A stretch of DNA of 15,800 nucleotides, taken from the NCBI GenBank assembly GCA_027451185.1, contig DAIDJW010000009.1, positions 1 through 15,800 on the forward strand, in the 5' to 3' direction. Source of the DNA: Candidatus Saccharimonadota bacterium. Lineage in GTDB: Bacteria; Patescibacteriota; Saccharimonadia; Saccharimonadales; Saccharimonadaceae. Made by a program: the position numbers and the translations under genes. The notes beneath the pieces are model-generated. The model was not told where the DNA came from. It worked only from the letters and a program-made list of their open reading frames with translations, and did no database searches. Within the stretch, counting starts at the first letter, position 1, and each line of letters starts with the position of its first letter. Below, in pieces: positions 3,843 to 12,631 of the stretch.

Positions 3843-5720
3843 ATGGTTGTAAGGAAGAAGGCCGCTAGATCTGCGTTGTCCTTGGTTGCGATTGCGCTGA
3901 TACTTGCTGTAGGTGTTGTCTTTAACTTACATAACAACAATACAGCCTATGCCGGTACGCCAACCTGTACCTGGACTGGTGCGGGCGCTGACACTAACTG
4001 GTCTACAGTGGCTAACTGGACCTGTGATTCTGGAACCGTGCCAACCAATGGCACGCAGCTGGTTTTTCCTACCTCTATACCAAACGTCAATCAATATGTT
4101 GTCACCAATGACCTATCGGCCAGTAATATCTATGCAGGACTAAAGTTTAGCGGCAACAATGACGGTGGCGGTGCCAATATGTACATGGTGCGCGGTAATA
4201 CAATTCAGCTCGCCGGCGATCTTGATGGCACTCGTACTGATGGTACGCTCCAGGCGCCAAACTCGGCGTACATACAGGCGCCGCTAACATTTACGACCGA
4301 CGCCTCAATCAGTGGCCAATTCAGAATCGGACAGGACCAATACGGTGCAAACACCGCGGTTAATATAGGCAGCCATACCATAACCGTCGCTGACAATGAT
4401 GATAGCCCAACGATTAGCGGCCTAGTCGGTACTGGCCACGTAATCGACAACAGTTATCAGCCTCTTACGTTAGGTGATAACAGTGGTTTCGATGGTACTT
4501 TTACTATTAATGGTAATGCTATCTCGGGCGACGTTATTGCAATAGATCCAAATAGTTTTGGTACGGCCACCGGCGGAACTACGATAGGTAACAACGTTAA
4601 CCTTAATTTAAGGTTTCTTAACCTTGCTTCAGGTGGCGTAAAGACGATTGGCGAGCCATTTACCTTTGTTGGTAAAGGTCACACAGAAGGTGGTCAGACG
4701 GTAGATTATGGAAAAATATTTATTGGAAGCATTGGCCCTGCCTACAATACGGTCGTCGCTAGTTATTACAACACATTCAATGAAGTCTATACGTCTGCTA
4801 GTTCCCAGGATTTTGGCGCGTGTAGCGGAGGCGGCAGTACGACCTATGTCTGCGACGTTAATTTTACCGGTAATATAACATTCGACACCGACCTCACGGT
4901 CTATTCGTCGGTTCAGTATGTTCAGTTTTCGGGAACTTTAAACGGTAGCGGCCATACAATCTCGCTGTTTGATAATACTCTGGCTGCGAGCCCATACGCA
5001 CCAGTTTACGGTCAGCTAAAGATTACTTCGGCTTCAAACAACACAGCCACCGCGAGCGGTAATTATACAGCTAACCCAGTAGCCGTTAGTATTACAGATA
5101 GCAACACTAACTCGGTCTATGTCGGACCACTTTACACGGTGTCAATAAACGGACAACGCGGTAATGTCACGGTGGCGAGCGGCGGTATCTTAAAGGGTTC
5201 AGGCACGATTGGTTCGGTTACGTCAACTGGCGGTGAGTTAGCGCCCGGCAATAGTCCTGGCATTCTAAGTACTGGTAACGTATCGTTCGACAGTAGTACT
5301 AAACTTGACGAAGAAATTGGCGGCACCGCTGCCGGATCTTACGACCAGCTTAATGTTACCGGAACTGTTAGTTTGGGTGGGGCGACTCTAAACCTGACTC
5401 ACTACGGCGGATTTTTGCCAAGTTTGAATGATAAATTCACTATCATCAATAACGACGGCACCGATGCTGTGACGGGCACCTTCAACGGGCTTGCTCAAGG
5501 CGCAACCTTTGTAGTCGACGGTGTTACCTATACAATCAACTATGCTGGTGGTGATGGCAACGACGTCGTTTTGACCGCCACTAGTGTTCCAGCTGCCCCA
5601 AACACCGCCGGCGTATTAGCTAGCAAGCTAGGTTACATACTGCCCGTAGCGGCACTTATTGCTGCAGCTGGTATTTGGGTTGGACGTGCCTATATGCTTA
5701 AGAATTCAAAACGTCGCTAA
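3843..5720 (+). CDS. secreted surface protein with autotransporter-type beta repeats and sorting tail
   Basis: This 625-residue protein is probably displayed on the cell wall. It has a signal peptide (positive MVVRKKAAR start, hydrophobic core about 11-27, likely cleavage after TAYA at 37). A long Gly/Asn/Thr/Ser-rich body, as in parallel beta-helix passengers, follows. Near residues 440-480 it carries the autotransporter-associated strand pattern GGILKGSGTIG ... LAPGNSPGILSTGNV. The C-terminus is a sorting-like tail: PAAPNTAG (about 583-590), a hydrophobic helix (about 597-615) and a basic end (KNSKRR). There is no outer-membrane beta-barrel. The next gene is a sortase, so anchoring by that enzyme is the natural inference; the motif is APNTAG rather than LPXTG. 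The start is set by AAAGGAG. The ligand is unknown; adhesion to a host cell is plausible but not shown. Confidence 0.85.
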   Translation: MVVRKKAARSALSLVAIALILAVGVVFNLHNNNTAYAGTPTCTWTGAGADTNWSTVANWTCDSGTVPTNGTQLVFPTSIPNVNQYVVTNDLSASNIYAGLKFSGNNDGGGANMYMVRGNTIQLAGDLDGTRTDGTLQAPNSAYIQAPLTFTTDASISGQFRIGQDQYGANTAVNIGSHTITVADNDDSPTISGLVGTGHVIDNSYQPLTLGDNSGFDGTFTINGNAISGDVIAIDPNSFGTATGGTTIGNNVNLNLRFLNLASGGVKTIGEPFTFVGKGHTEGGQTVDYGKIFIGSIGPAYNTVVASYYNTFNEVYTSASSQDFGACSGGGSTTYVCDVNFTGNITFDTDLTVYSSVQYVQFSGTLNGSGHTISLFDNTLAASPYAPVYGQLKITSASNNTATASGNYTANPVAVSITDSNTNSVYVGPLYTVSINGQRGNVTVASGGILKGSGTIGSVTSTGGELAPGNSPGILSTGNVSFDSSTKLDEEIGGTAAGSYDQLNVTGTVSLGGATLNLTHYGGFLPSLNDKFTIINNDGTDAVTGTFNGLAQGATFVVDGVTYTINYAGGDGNDVVLTATSVPAAPNTAGVLASKLGYILPVAALIAAAGIWVGRAYMLKNSKRR

Positions 5721-5774
5721 GCTGCTTCGAGCAATTCCGCGCGTAAAAATAAAAAACAAAAAACCACCACAAAA

Positions 5775-6752
5775 ATGCACAATGAACGTCAAAAATTAAT
5801 TATCCGCGATGTCGTACCCGCACGGGGGGCTATACGTGTGCCAAAACGGCCAGCTGGGGGTATGATTAATTATCAAACAAACTCTTACCAAGCGCCGGTT
5901 GATAGTGCGCTAGATAATGTTGATCCATTGTCGGATAGTATTATGGCTCTTGAGCGCGAGTCATCAGCGCCTACGCCAAAGCCAGTTTTTGCCACCGCTG
6001 GAGCTTCGAACGCCCAAACTATGGCCATTGGTAGTGACCAATTGATTTCGGGGGTAAGATACGTTTGGGTCAAATATTTTTTGCCTATAGTCGTTCTAGC
6101 ATTGATTGCTTTTGGAGTCTGGGCTATATGGTTAACGGTTCGAAGTAACATTGAGGTTAATAATCAGATTTCAAATTACGCTAAAACGACCGAAAGTGGT
6201 GGCACCGGCACGTCAGCTGACGTCGGTAGCTCAGGTAAAGCCGGCGCAACGTCCGCAAGTGGCGTGGGTAGTGTGAACAACACCACCGATCCACGTCAGC
6301 CGAAAAAAGTGATAATAACGTCGCTAAACGTCTCGGCTACAGTCCTCGAGACGGGACTCACCAAAGATGGCCACATTGCGGCACCGGCAAATATCTATGA
6401 CGTTAGCTGGTATGATGGCAGCAGCTCGCCGGCCGATAGGATTGGAAGTGCCTTGCTCGTTGGGCACGTTGGTACCGATCGCCTGCCGGGCGTGTTTCAT
6501 AATTTACATAAAATTAATCTTGGCGACACCATAACAGTTATAATGGGCGATAACACAACGCACGTCTATACAGTCACTAGTACCGAAGACGTGCCTGAAA
6601 AGAATATCAACATGGAAAAGTATCTGAGTTATCTTAACGCCACCAAGCGCCAACTGAGGTTAATTACGTGCACTGGTGACTACGATGCTAAAACATACAG
6701 TTTTGATAATCGGTTGGTTGTCCTGGCTGAAGAAAATACTAGAGCTAATTAA
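5775..6752 (+). CDS. sortase, class E/F-like, membrane anchored
   Basis: This 325-residue transpeptidase probably attaches the preceding surface protein to the cell wall. It has a long cytoplasmic N-terminus (about 1-98), one membrane helix (about 101-122) and a Gly/Ser/Thr-rich linker (about 135-170). The sortase fold spans 178-320. The catalytic triad is visible: His in LLVGHVG (H231), Cys in LITCTG (C299) and Arg in DNRLVVLAE (R313). The GHVG...PGVFHNL region resembles class E/F sortases of Actinobacteria. The cytoplasmic N-terminus is unusually long. No ribosome site precedes the ATG at 5775, only an A-rich leader. A GTG at 5838 has GGGGGG (5823-5828) upstream and could be the real start. 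The gap to the surface gene is 54 bases with no terminator, so the two are probably one operon. Confidence 0.9.
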   Translation: MHNERQKLIIRDVVPARGAIRVPKRPAGGMINYQTNSYQAPVDSALDNVDPLSDSIMALERESSAPTPKPVFATAGASNAQTMAIGSDQLISGVRYVWVKYFLPIVVLALIAFGVWAIWLTVRSNIEVNNQISNYAKTTESGGTGTSADVGSSGKAGATSASGVGSVNNTTDPRQPKKVIITSLNVSATVLETGLTKDGHIAAPANIYDVSWYDGSSSPADRIGSALLVGHVGTDRLPGVFHNLHKINLGDTITVIMGDNTTHVYTVTSTEDVPEKNINMEKYLSYLNATKRQLRLITCTGDYDAKTYSFDNRLVVLAEENTRAN

Positions 6753-6777
6753 AATATCGTTCACAAAATGTTACAAT
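6749..6777 (+). promoter_or_regulatory. promoter of the lemA-htpX-ligA run
   Basis: TTAAAA (6749-6754) overlaps the sortase stop. Seventeen bases later is TACAAT (6772-6777). GAGGGG (6803-6808) is a good ribosome site 9 bases before the lemA ATG. Confidence 0.65.
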
Positions 6778-6817
6778 AGAATCATTAATAAGAAGCTTAA
6801 AAGAGGGGTATAACATC

Positions 6818-7381
6818 ATGGCTGCACTATGGATTATTCTGGCAGTTGTCGTCGTATTATTACTAATCGTGGTCGGTATCTATAACGGCCTAGTTCGCTT
6901 GCGCGTGCGTGTTGACGAGGCCTGGAGTGACATTACCGTTCAGTTGAAGCGACGAGTTGACTTGATCCCTAATTTGGTTGAATCGGTCAAGGGTTATGCC
7001 AAACACGAAAGCTCGGTCTTTGAAGACGTGACGGCTGCTCGTTCGGCCGTATTGAGCGCTAAAGGTGTTAAAGAGACAGCCGCTGCTGACAATCAATTTG
7101 AAGGCGCTTTGAAGAGCTTGTTCGCCGTTGCCGAGGCTTACCCGGACCTAAAGGCTAGCCAAAACTTTATGCAGCTTCAAGATGAATTAGTGGACACCGA
7201 AGACAAAATTCAGGCTTCACGCCGCTTTTATAACGGTGGTGTGCGCGATTTGAACACCAAGATTCAAACTTTCCCAAGCAACATTATCGCCGGCATGTTT
7301 AGTTTTAAGGTTCGCGAATTCTTCGAACTAAGTGACGCCGATCAAGCGGCTGCCGAAAAACCAGTTGACGTTAAATTCTAA
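6818..7381 (+). CDS. lemA: LemA family membrane protein
   Basis: This 187-residue protein is a standard LemA: one N-terminal membrane helix (about 3-24) followed by a long helical bundle. Family signatures include [17 protein letters not shown] then [24 protein letters not shown] (about 23-67) and, near the end, [16 protein letters not shown] and TFPSNIIA. The biochemical role is not firmly known. LemA proteins are repeatedly found beside membrane proteases such as HtpX and beside TPM/DUF3137-type membrane proteins, and the same arrangement is seen here. It begins the rightward run with its own promoter and a clear GAGGGG ribosome site. The next gene starts 14 bases after its stop. Confidence 0.96.
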   Translation: MAALWIILAVVVVLLLIVVGIYNGLVRLRVRVDEAWSDITVQLKRRVDLIPNLVESVKGYAKHESSVFEDVTAARSAVLSAKGVKETAAADNQFEGALKSLFAVAEAYPDLKASQNFMQLQDELVDTEDKIQASRRFYNGGVRDLNTKIQTFPSNIIAGMFSFKVREFFELSDADQAAAEKPVDVKF

Positions 7382-7395
7382 TCTGAGCTAATAAA

Positions 7396-8625
7396 ATGTC
7401 TCCATTTTTGCTGCTCGGCGCGGTTGGTTTGACCTTTGTTAAGTTACTAGCTTTGGCTGGTGGCGGCGGTTCCGGCGGCGGCGGTTCCGGCGGCTACTCG
7501 GGTGGTGGTTCTTACGGTGGCACATCTTATGGCTCATCTAGCAGCTTTAGCTGGACTGGCCTAGTAATCTTTCTGTTTCTCGCAGCCGTAGTGATGTTTA
7601 TTATTAATGCCGTGACAAAAAAGCAGGGTGGTCTGGCGGCCTTGATTGGTTTACGTACAGTTGACGACTCCAAATTGAATGCTAATCAAAAATTCGCCAA
7701 AGACAGTTTTATTCGTTTTCAAAAAGACTGGTCGGCTTTTGACGTAGCTTCGATGAAAACTTACATGACCGACCACTATTATCAGCACAATTTACTGATG
7801 ATGGGTGCTTTAAAGTTAGCGGCCAGACAAAATCAAGTCGATAACATCAAGATTTTTAGTGTGCAACTGATGAACCAGGCAGTAGCCGGCGACGCTTTTA
7901 CGGCAGCATTATCAGTCGGCGCGACCGATATTACTAACGACACGCGAACCGATAGCCAGCTGTTTAAGCAGCAGGTTAGAACGATCCAATTTTATAAATT
8001 CAAGCAAATTAACGGTACGTGGCTGCTCGACGGTGTCGATAATATAACTCAGGATCCATCGCAAAGAGTTAGTGATATGCAACGGCTCGCCGATGCCAAT
8101 AATTACTTTTATTCACTGGACTGGGGTTGGCTTTTGCTGCCGACGTCCGGGCAGCTGTTCGGTGGTGGTAAATTTGGTGTTTCGGATATCAATAACCACG
8201 TTATTGGCATGATTGGACAAACGATTTTCCAGCTCTATACCTACCGCCCATACAGCGGCAACACTACTGGCATGAAACAATATTTGGTGGCCCAGGTGGC
8301 TGTACCGAAGAACTATGGCAATATTTATGTTCGGCCAAACAAGCTGATCGATATTCCGCCACACGGTTTGACTAAAGTCTCGCTGGAATGGGGCGATTTT
8401 AACAAGAAGTACGACGTTTTTGCTAGCGACATGGAACGGGTGACGAGTTTTGAACTTTTAAACCCGTCATTTATGGAAAAACTTGAAGCCTTGCCGTTTC
8501 ATATGAGCATTGAAGTGGCTGACAACACCGTCTATTTATATTCAGCCGACAGTAAGTTGAGTGCCAGCGATTATCGGGCAATGCTGGAGATTCTGAAAGA
8601 TGCCTTTAAAGAGATGCGAATGTAG
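7396..8625 (+). CDS. membrane protein with TIM44-like and DUF3137 domains
   Basis: This 409-residue protein starts with a short hydrophobic segment (about 3-20). A pure Gly/Ser/Tyr-rich stretch (about 21-50) and a second membrane helix (about 52-71) follow. Residues about 95-218 resemble a TIM44/Mba1-like domain (KFAKDSFIRFQKDW..., ending in FYKFKQINGTWLLDGVDN), a fold used for binding membrane-associated or unfolded proteins. Residues about 228-409 resemble DUF3137 (LFGGGKFGVSDI, then VSLEWGDFNKKYDVFASD and the final helix). The Gly-rich spacer recalls the glycine-rich ends of TPM-domain proteins that also accompany LemA. The ribosome site is weak; translation may depend on lemA, 14 bases upstream. 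The protein probably works with LemA and HtpX in envelope protein quality control; that is inference from context. Confidence 0.85.
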   Translation: MSPFLLLGAVGLTFVKLLALAGGGGSGGGGSGGYSGGGSYGGTSYGSSSSFSWTGLVIFLFLAAVVMFIINAVTKKQGGLAALIGLRTVDDSKLNANQKFAKDSFIRFQKDWSAFDVASMKTYMTDHYYQHNLLMMGALKLAARQNQVDNIKIFSVQLMNQAVAGDAFTAALSVGATDITNDTRTDSQLFKQQVRTIQFYKFKQINGTWLLDGVDNITQDPSQRVSDMQRLADANNYFYSLDWGWLLLPTSGQLFGGGKFGVSDINNHVIGMIGQTIFQLYTYRPYSGNTTGMKQYLVAQVAVPKNYGNIYVRPNKLIDIPPHGLTKVSLEWGDFNKKYDVFASDMERVTSFELLNPSFMEKLEALPFHMSIEVADNTVYLYSADSKLSASDYRAMLEILKDAFKEMRM

Positions 8626-8645
8626 GCTTTAAGCGCCAAAAACGC

Positions 8646-8651
8646 TATAAT
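8646..8651 (+). promoter_or_regulatory. -10 box close to htpX start
   Basis: A consensus TATAAT ends 11 bases before the htpX ATG, which lacks a ribosome site, so a very short leader is likely. A small AGCG/CGCT hairpin lies just upstream. No clear -35 is seen, so this may only supplement read-through from lemA. Confidence 0.45.
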
Positions 8652-8662
8652 ATAAACCAGTT

Positions 8663-9544
8663 ATGTACAAAGCAATATCTGCCAACAAACGCAACACGCT
8701 AGTTATCATGGCGCTTTTTGTGGGTATTATTGGCGCTGTCGGTTGGGCGGTCAGCTATTTTTACGGTAATACCAACATCACATATTGGGTAATTGGCGTG
8801 GCTTTGGCCTATGCGCTGTTACAATATTTTATTGCCGATAAACTAGCCCTGACTATGACCGGTGCGCACGAAATTGAAAAGCGCGACAACCCGCGACTGT
8901 ACCGTATTGTCGAAAATTTGGCGATTACTTACGGCATGGATACGCCGAAAGTTTATATCATCGACGACCCAGCGCCAAACGCTATGGCCACTGGCCGCGA
9001 CCCGCAGCACGCTGTCGTGGCGGCGACGTCGGGTATCTTAGAGCTGATGGACGACCGCGAATTAACAGCGGTAATGGCCCACGAAATGGGTCATGTTAAG
9101 AATTATGATATCCGGGTGAGCATGATTGCCTTTGGGCTGGTTAGTGCTATCAGCATATTAACGGACATTGTTGCGCGGATGTTGTTTTTTGGCGGCGATC
9201 GACGCAACAATGAGAACAACAACCCGCTATTTATGGTCATAGGTATTGTGGTTATTATTTTGGCGCCAATCTTAGCGGCAATTATTCAATTGGCGATTAG
9301 TCGACAGCGTGAATATCTAGCCGACGCGACTGGCGCCTTGACGATTCATGACCCAGAGGGTCTAGCCGATGCCTTAGAGAAATTAAAGAGCTATGGCCGG
9401 CCAATGCAACGTCAGTCCACGGCTACGGCGCACCTGTTTTTGAACGATCCGCTAAAGCCTGGTTTAATGGCGCGCCTGTTTAGCACGCACCCGCCGCTTG
9501 ATGATCGTATCAATCGCTTAAGGAACAACGCCAACAAGTTTTAA
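8663..9544 (+). CDS. htpX: HtpX-type membrane zinc metalloprotease (M48)
   Basis: This 293-residue protein is an HtpX homologue, which cleaves damaged or surplus membrane proteins from the cytoplasmic side. The zinc site is complete: HEMGH (140-144) in AVMAHEMGHVKNYD, with the third ligand E217 in SRQREYLADATGA. Two N-terminal membrane helices (about 12-33 and 41-58) and two after the active site (about 151-174 and 188-212) match the family, as do the family sequences PAPNAMATGRDP (about 103-114) and FSTHPPLDDRI (273-283). The length is normal. The start has no Shine-Dalgarno sequence, but a TATAAT lies just upstream. The next gene begins 2 bases after the stop. lemA nearby is the common partner. 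Confidence 0.97.
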   Translation: MYKAISANKRNTLVIMALFVGIIGAVGWAVSYFYGNTNITYWVIGVALAYALLQYFIADKLALTMTGAHEIEKRDNPRLYRIVENLAITYGMDTPKVYIIDDPAPNAMATGRDPQHAVVAATSGILELMDDRELTAVMAHEMGHVKNYDIRVSMIAFGLVSAISILTDIVARMLFFGGDRRNNENNNPLFMVIGIVVIILAPILAAIIQLAISRQREYLADATGALTIHDPEGLADALEKLKSYGRPMQRQSTATAHLFLNDPLKPGLMARLFSTHPPLDDRINRLRNNANKF

Positions 9545-9546
9545 TT

Positions 9547-10578
9547 ATGACCGCAGCTAAATCCCGTAAGTCTACCAAGCCCAAAAAACCGGTTGCCTCG
9601 GCGCCGGTCGAGCCGGTGCGTCTTAACCCGCACCATAGTTTTAGGATAACTCGTCGTCGTGACTACAAACGGCCGCTGCATTTGCCTGGCTATTGGAAAT
9701 TCACCGGCTATGTCGCTAAGACTCTGTGGCAGTACCGTAATACCTTTTTGCTGCTGGGTTTGGTTTATGCTATCTTGACCGCTGTTTTAATCGGCATTAC
9801 TTCACAGTCTGCCTATGCTCAGCTAACCGATGCCTTGCGCGGTAGTAGTGGTGATATTTTTGGCGGTTGGCAGCAATTTGGTCAAGCATTAATTTTGTTT
9901 GCTGGCACGATAGGCAGTAGCTTCTCGGCCCAAACATCGAGCGGCGGCGCCGAAACTTTATATGGCGTGATGATTGGTTTGATGATTTGGTTAGCCACGG
10001 TTTGGCTGTTGCGTAATTTTTTGGCTGGCCAAAAAGTCAAGCTGCGTGATGGTTTATACAGTGCTGGCGCGCCGTTGTTTGCTACCTATGTCCTGGCTTT
10101 AGTGCTGCTGGTGCAGCTAATTCCGCTGGCAGTCGCCATGCTTGGTTATTCGGCGGCCTCAAGCACCGGTTTGTTAAATCAAGGTGTCGAGGCAATGTTA
10201 TTTTGGTTCGCGGCTGGTTTACTGGTGATATTGTCGCTATATTGGGTCACCAGGACCTTGTTTGCGATGATTATTATTACCTTGCCGGGGATGTATCCGT
10301 TTGTAGCCTTTAGCAGGTCGCGCGACATTGTGCTAGGTCGTCGTATAAGGCTGTTGTTGCGTGCGGTCTGGCTATTATTCACAGTTTTGATAGGCTGGAT
10401 TGTTATATTATTGCCTATAATTTTGATTGATGTGATCGTCAGCGGGTGGTGGAAGTGGTTCGAAAACGTGCCGTTAATTCCGGTGGCGGTTTTGTTACTA
10501 GGGGCAATAACGGCTATTTGGTCGGCGGGCTATATTTATTTGCTATATCGAAAGGTGGTCGATAACAATGACCGCTAG
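9547..10578 (+). CDS. polytopic membrane protein of unknown function
   Basis: I do not recognise a family for this 343-residue protein. It has a basic, Lys/Pro-rich cytoplasmic start (about 1-50, with RRRDYKRPLHLPGYW). Six or seven hydrophobic helices follow (about 66-86, 110-127, 138-157, 176-200, 213-245, 272-298, 308-335). Its short C-terminal tail is charged. Between helices there is an arginine-rich cytoplasmic loop (about 256-272). The overall layout resembles uncharacterised integral membrane proteins found in many CPR genomes. It starts 2 bases after the htpX stop and overlaps the ligA start by 11 bases, so it must be translated with both neighbours. That position hints at a membrane-related role beside htpX, but nothing in the sequence identifies one. 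Confidence 0.85.
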   Translation: MTAAKSRKSTKPKKPVASAPVEPVRLNPHHSFRITRRRDYKRPLHLPGYWKFTGYVAKTLWQYRNTFLLLGLVYAILTAVLIGITSQSAYAQLTDALRGSSGDIFGGWQQFGQALILFAGTIGSSFSAQTSSGGAETLYGVMIGLMIWLATVWLLRNFLAGQKVKLRDGLYSAGAPLFATYVLALVLLVQLIPLAVAMLGYSAASSTGLLNQGVEAMLFWFAAGLLVILSLYWVTRTLFAMIIITLPGMYPFVAFSRSRDIVLGRRIRLLLRAVWLLFTVLIGWIVILLPIILIDVIVSGWWKWFENVPLIPVAVLLLGAITAIWSAGYIYLLYRKVVDNNDR

Positions 10579-12589
10579 CCAACCATCGGAGCGGGCCGCC
10601 GAACTGCGACAGCTTTTATCTAACTATAGTTACGAATATCACGTGCTAGATCAGCCGTCGATTAGTGATGCTGTTTACGATAGCTTGTTTGGCGAGCTGA
10701 AGCGCATCGAGGCTGCTCATCCGGAATTAATTATGGCCGATAGTCCAACTCAAAGGGTTGGTAGTGCTTTGGCGGGCGGTTTCAAAAAAGTGCGCCATAG
10801 TTCGCGCATGCTCAGTCTGAATGATGTGTTTGACCGACAGGATGTGGAAGATTGGGTAGTGCGGATGGACAAACTGCTGCCTGGCCGCAAGCATGAATTC
10901 TTTGCGGACATCAAAATGGACGGCCTGGCCTGCGCCTTGATTTATGAGGACGGCTTGTTTGTGCAGGCGGTAACTCGTGGTGACAGTTTTGTCGGCGAAG
11001 ACGTGACGGCTAATGTGCGGACCATTAAAAACGTCCCGCTGAGTTTACGTCGGGTTGCTGACTATGAATTATTTCTGCGCGGCCGAACCGAGGTTCGCGG
11101 TGAAATCGTTATGCTTAAAAAAGATTTTGCTAAATTGAACGAGCAACAAAAAGCCAGCGGCAAACCAGAATTTGCCAATCCGCGTAACTTGGCGGCCGGC
11201 ACGATTCGTCAATTAGATCCGAAGTTAGTCGCTGAACGACCGTTACATTTTAGGGCCTACGACTTGCAGCGCGATAATCCGGCCGAAGTACCGACCAATA
11301 TGTTTGCCTATGGGGCGCTGACGGCACTGGGTCTTACGCGCAATCAACAGGCGTCGGTTTTTGATAGTCTTAATGGCGTCATGAAATTTGTCGACACCTG
11401 GGACCAAAAGCGCCATGATTTGCCATTTAACACCGACGGTCTAGTGATTAAGATTAACGATCGAGCGCAGTTTGCTGAACTGGGTATTGTCGGCAAGCAG
11501 CCGCGGGCCGCCGTAGCCTACAAGTATGCCGCCGAGCAGGCGACGACCATCGTGCGCGATATCGTCATTAGCATCGGTCGAACTGGCGCTGCGACTCCGG
11601 TGGCGGTCTTTGAGCCTACCGTTGTTGCTGGTACGACAGTTCAACACGCAAGTCTACATAATGCCGATGAGATTGCGCGTTTGGATGTGCGGATCGGCGA
11701 CACGGTGGTGATTTTTAAAGCGGGTGATATTATTCCGCAAGTCGAAAGTGTTGTCAGCGAGTTGCGTCCGAAAGACAGCCATCCGTTTGATTTTGAGGTA
11801 ACCCTAAAACACCAATATCCTGAACTGAAGTTTGAGCGCCCAAGCGGCGAGGTTGTTTATCGGGTCAAGGGCGCTACCGGTCCGCTGCTGCTCAAAAAAG
11901 CTGTTGAGCATTTTGCCTCCAAAGCGGCACTTGATATCGACACTCTGGGCGAAAAAAATGTTGGGGCTTTAGTGGACGCCGGTTTGGTGTCGGATATGGC
12001 CGATATTTACCGTTTAACCAAAGACCAGGTTATGGAACTGGAACGGTTTGCGGATATTTCGGCCGGAAAGTTAGTCGACGCGATAGCCGAGCGTAAACGG
12101 CCGCAACTAGAGCGTTTCGTCTATGGACTAGGTATTCGCCACGTTGGCGTACAGACGGCAATCGACTTATCTAATCATTTTGGTTCATTAGAAAAATTAG
12201 CTGCCGCGCAAATTGATGAGCTCGAAGAAGTCGACGGCGTTGGTGAAGTAGTGGCCGAGAGTATCGTAGCTTGGTTTGCTGACCCAGATAATGAAGAATT
12301 GCTCAAAAAGTTTGCCGATTTGGGCGTTAAGCCTACTCACGAAGATCGGTCGCGCGGTGCTTTAGCTGGCCAAAATTTCGTCATTACCGGAACCTTGCAA
12401 TCGATGGGGCGCGATATTGCGGCCGAAAAGGTGCGCAGCCTGGGCGGTGTTTTTCAATCGGCGGTCGCCAAGGACACTACTTACCTGGTAGCTGGCGGCA
12501 AAATTGGTGAAAGTAAACTTCAAAAAGCTACTGAATATGGCATCAAGATTATTAACGAGGCCGAATTCTTAAAACTTATTGGCGAATAA
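10568..12589 (+). CDS. ligA: NAD-dependent DNA ligase LigA without zinc-finger cysteines
   Basis: This 673-residue protein seals nicks in DNA using NAD. The NAD-binding Ia domain (about 1-70, SYEYHVLDQPSISDAVYDSL) is followed by the adenylation domain with catalytic lysine K116 in KMDGLA. NTDGLVIKIN (about 288-297) and QPRAAVAYKYAAEQ (311-324) are also present. The OB-fold, the helix-hairpin-helix block (about 512-570) and a C-terminal BRCT domain (about 598-673, with LAGQNFVITGTL) follow. Length is normal. The oddity is at about 398-440, where other LigA proteins have a four-cysteine zinc finger: here the region keeps its length but has no cysteine. The whole protein has one cysteine (C122). 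The start overlaps the previous gene by 11 bases and has AAAGGTGG upstream. The rest looks intact, so the enzyme is presumably active. Confidence 0.97.
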   Translation: MTASQPSERAAELRQLLSNYSYEYHVLDQPSISDAVYDSLFGELKRIEAAHPELIMADSPTQRVGSALAGGFKKVRHSSRMLSLNDVFDRQDVEDWVVRMDKLLPGRKHEFFADIKMDGLACALIYEDGLFVQAVTRGDSFVGEDVTANVRTIKNVPLSLRRVADYELFLRGRTEVRGEIVMLKKDFAKLNEQQKASGKPEFANPRNLAAGTIRQLDPKLVAERPLHFRAYDLQRDNPAEVPTNMFAYGALTALGLTRNQQASVFDSLNGVMKFVDTWDQKRHDLPFNTDGLVIKINDRAQFAELGIVGKQPRAAVAYKYAAEQATTIVRDIVISIGRTGAATPVAVFEPTVVAGTTVQHASLHNADEIARLDVRIGDTVVIFKAGDIIPQVESVVSELRPKDSHPFDFEVTLKHQYPELKFERPSGEVVYRVKGATGPLLLKKAVEHFASKAALDIDTLGEKNVGALVDAGLVSDMADIYRLTKDQVMELERFADISAGKLVDAIAERKRPQLERFVYGLGIRHVGVQTAIDLSNHFGSLEKLAAAQIDELEEVDGVGEVVAESIVAWFADPDNEELLKKFADLGVKPTHEDRSRGALAGQNFVITGTLQSMGRDIAAEKVRSLGGVFQSAVAKDTTYLVAGGKIGESKLQKATEYGIKIINEAEFLKLIGE

Positions 12590-12591
12590 AA

Positions 12592-12620
12592 AATAACCCC
12601 CGCAAGGAGGGTTATTTTAT
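12592..12620. terminator. bidirectional terminator between ligA and the RRM gene
   Basis: AATAACCC (12592-12599) pairs with GGGTTATT (12609-12616). An inner CC/GG pairing with one bulged A closes a GCAA loop. TTTTAT follows on the plus strand and a longer T-run on the minus strand, so it can end both converging transcripts. Confidence 0.92.
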
Positions 12621-12631
12621 ACTGGTTTAAA

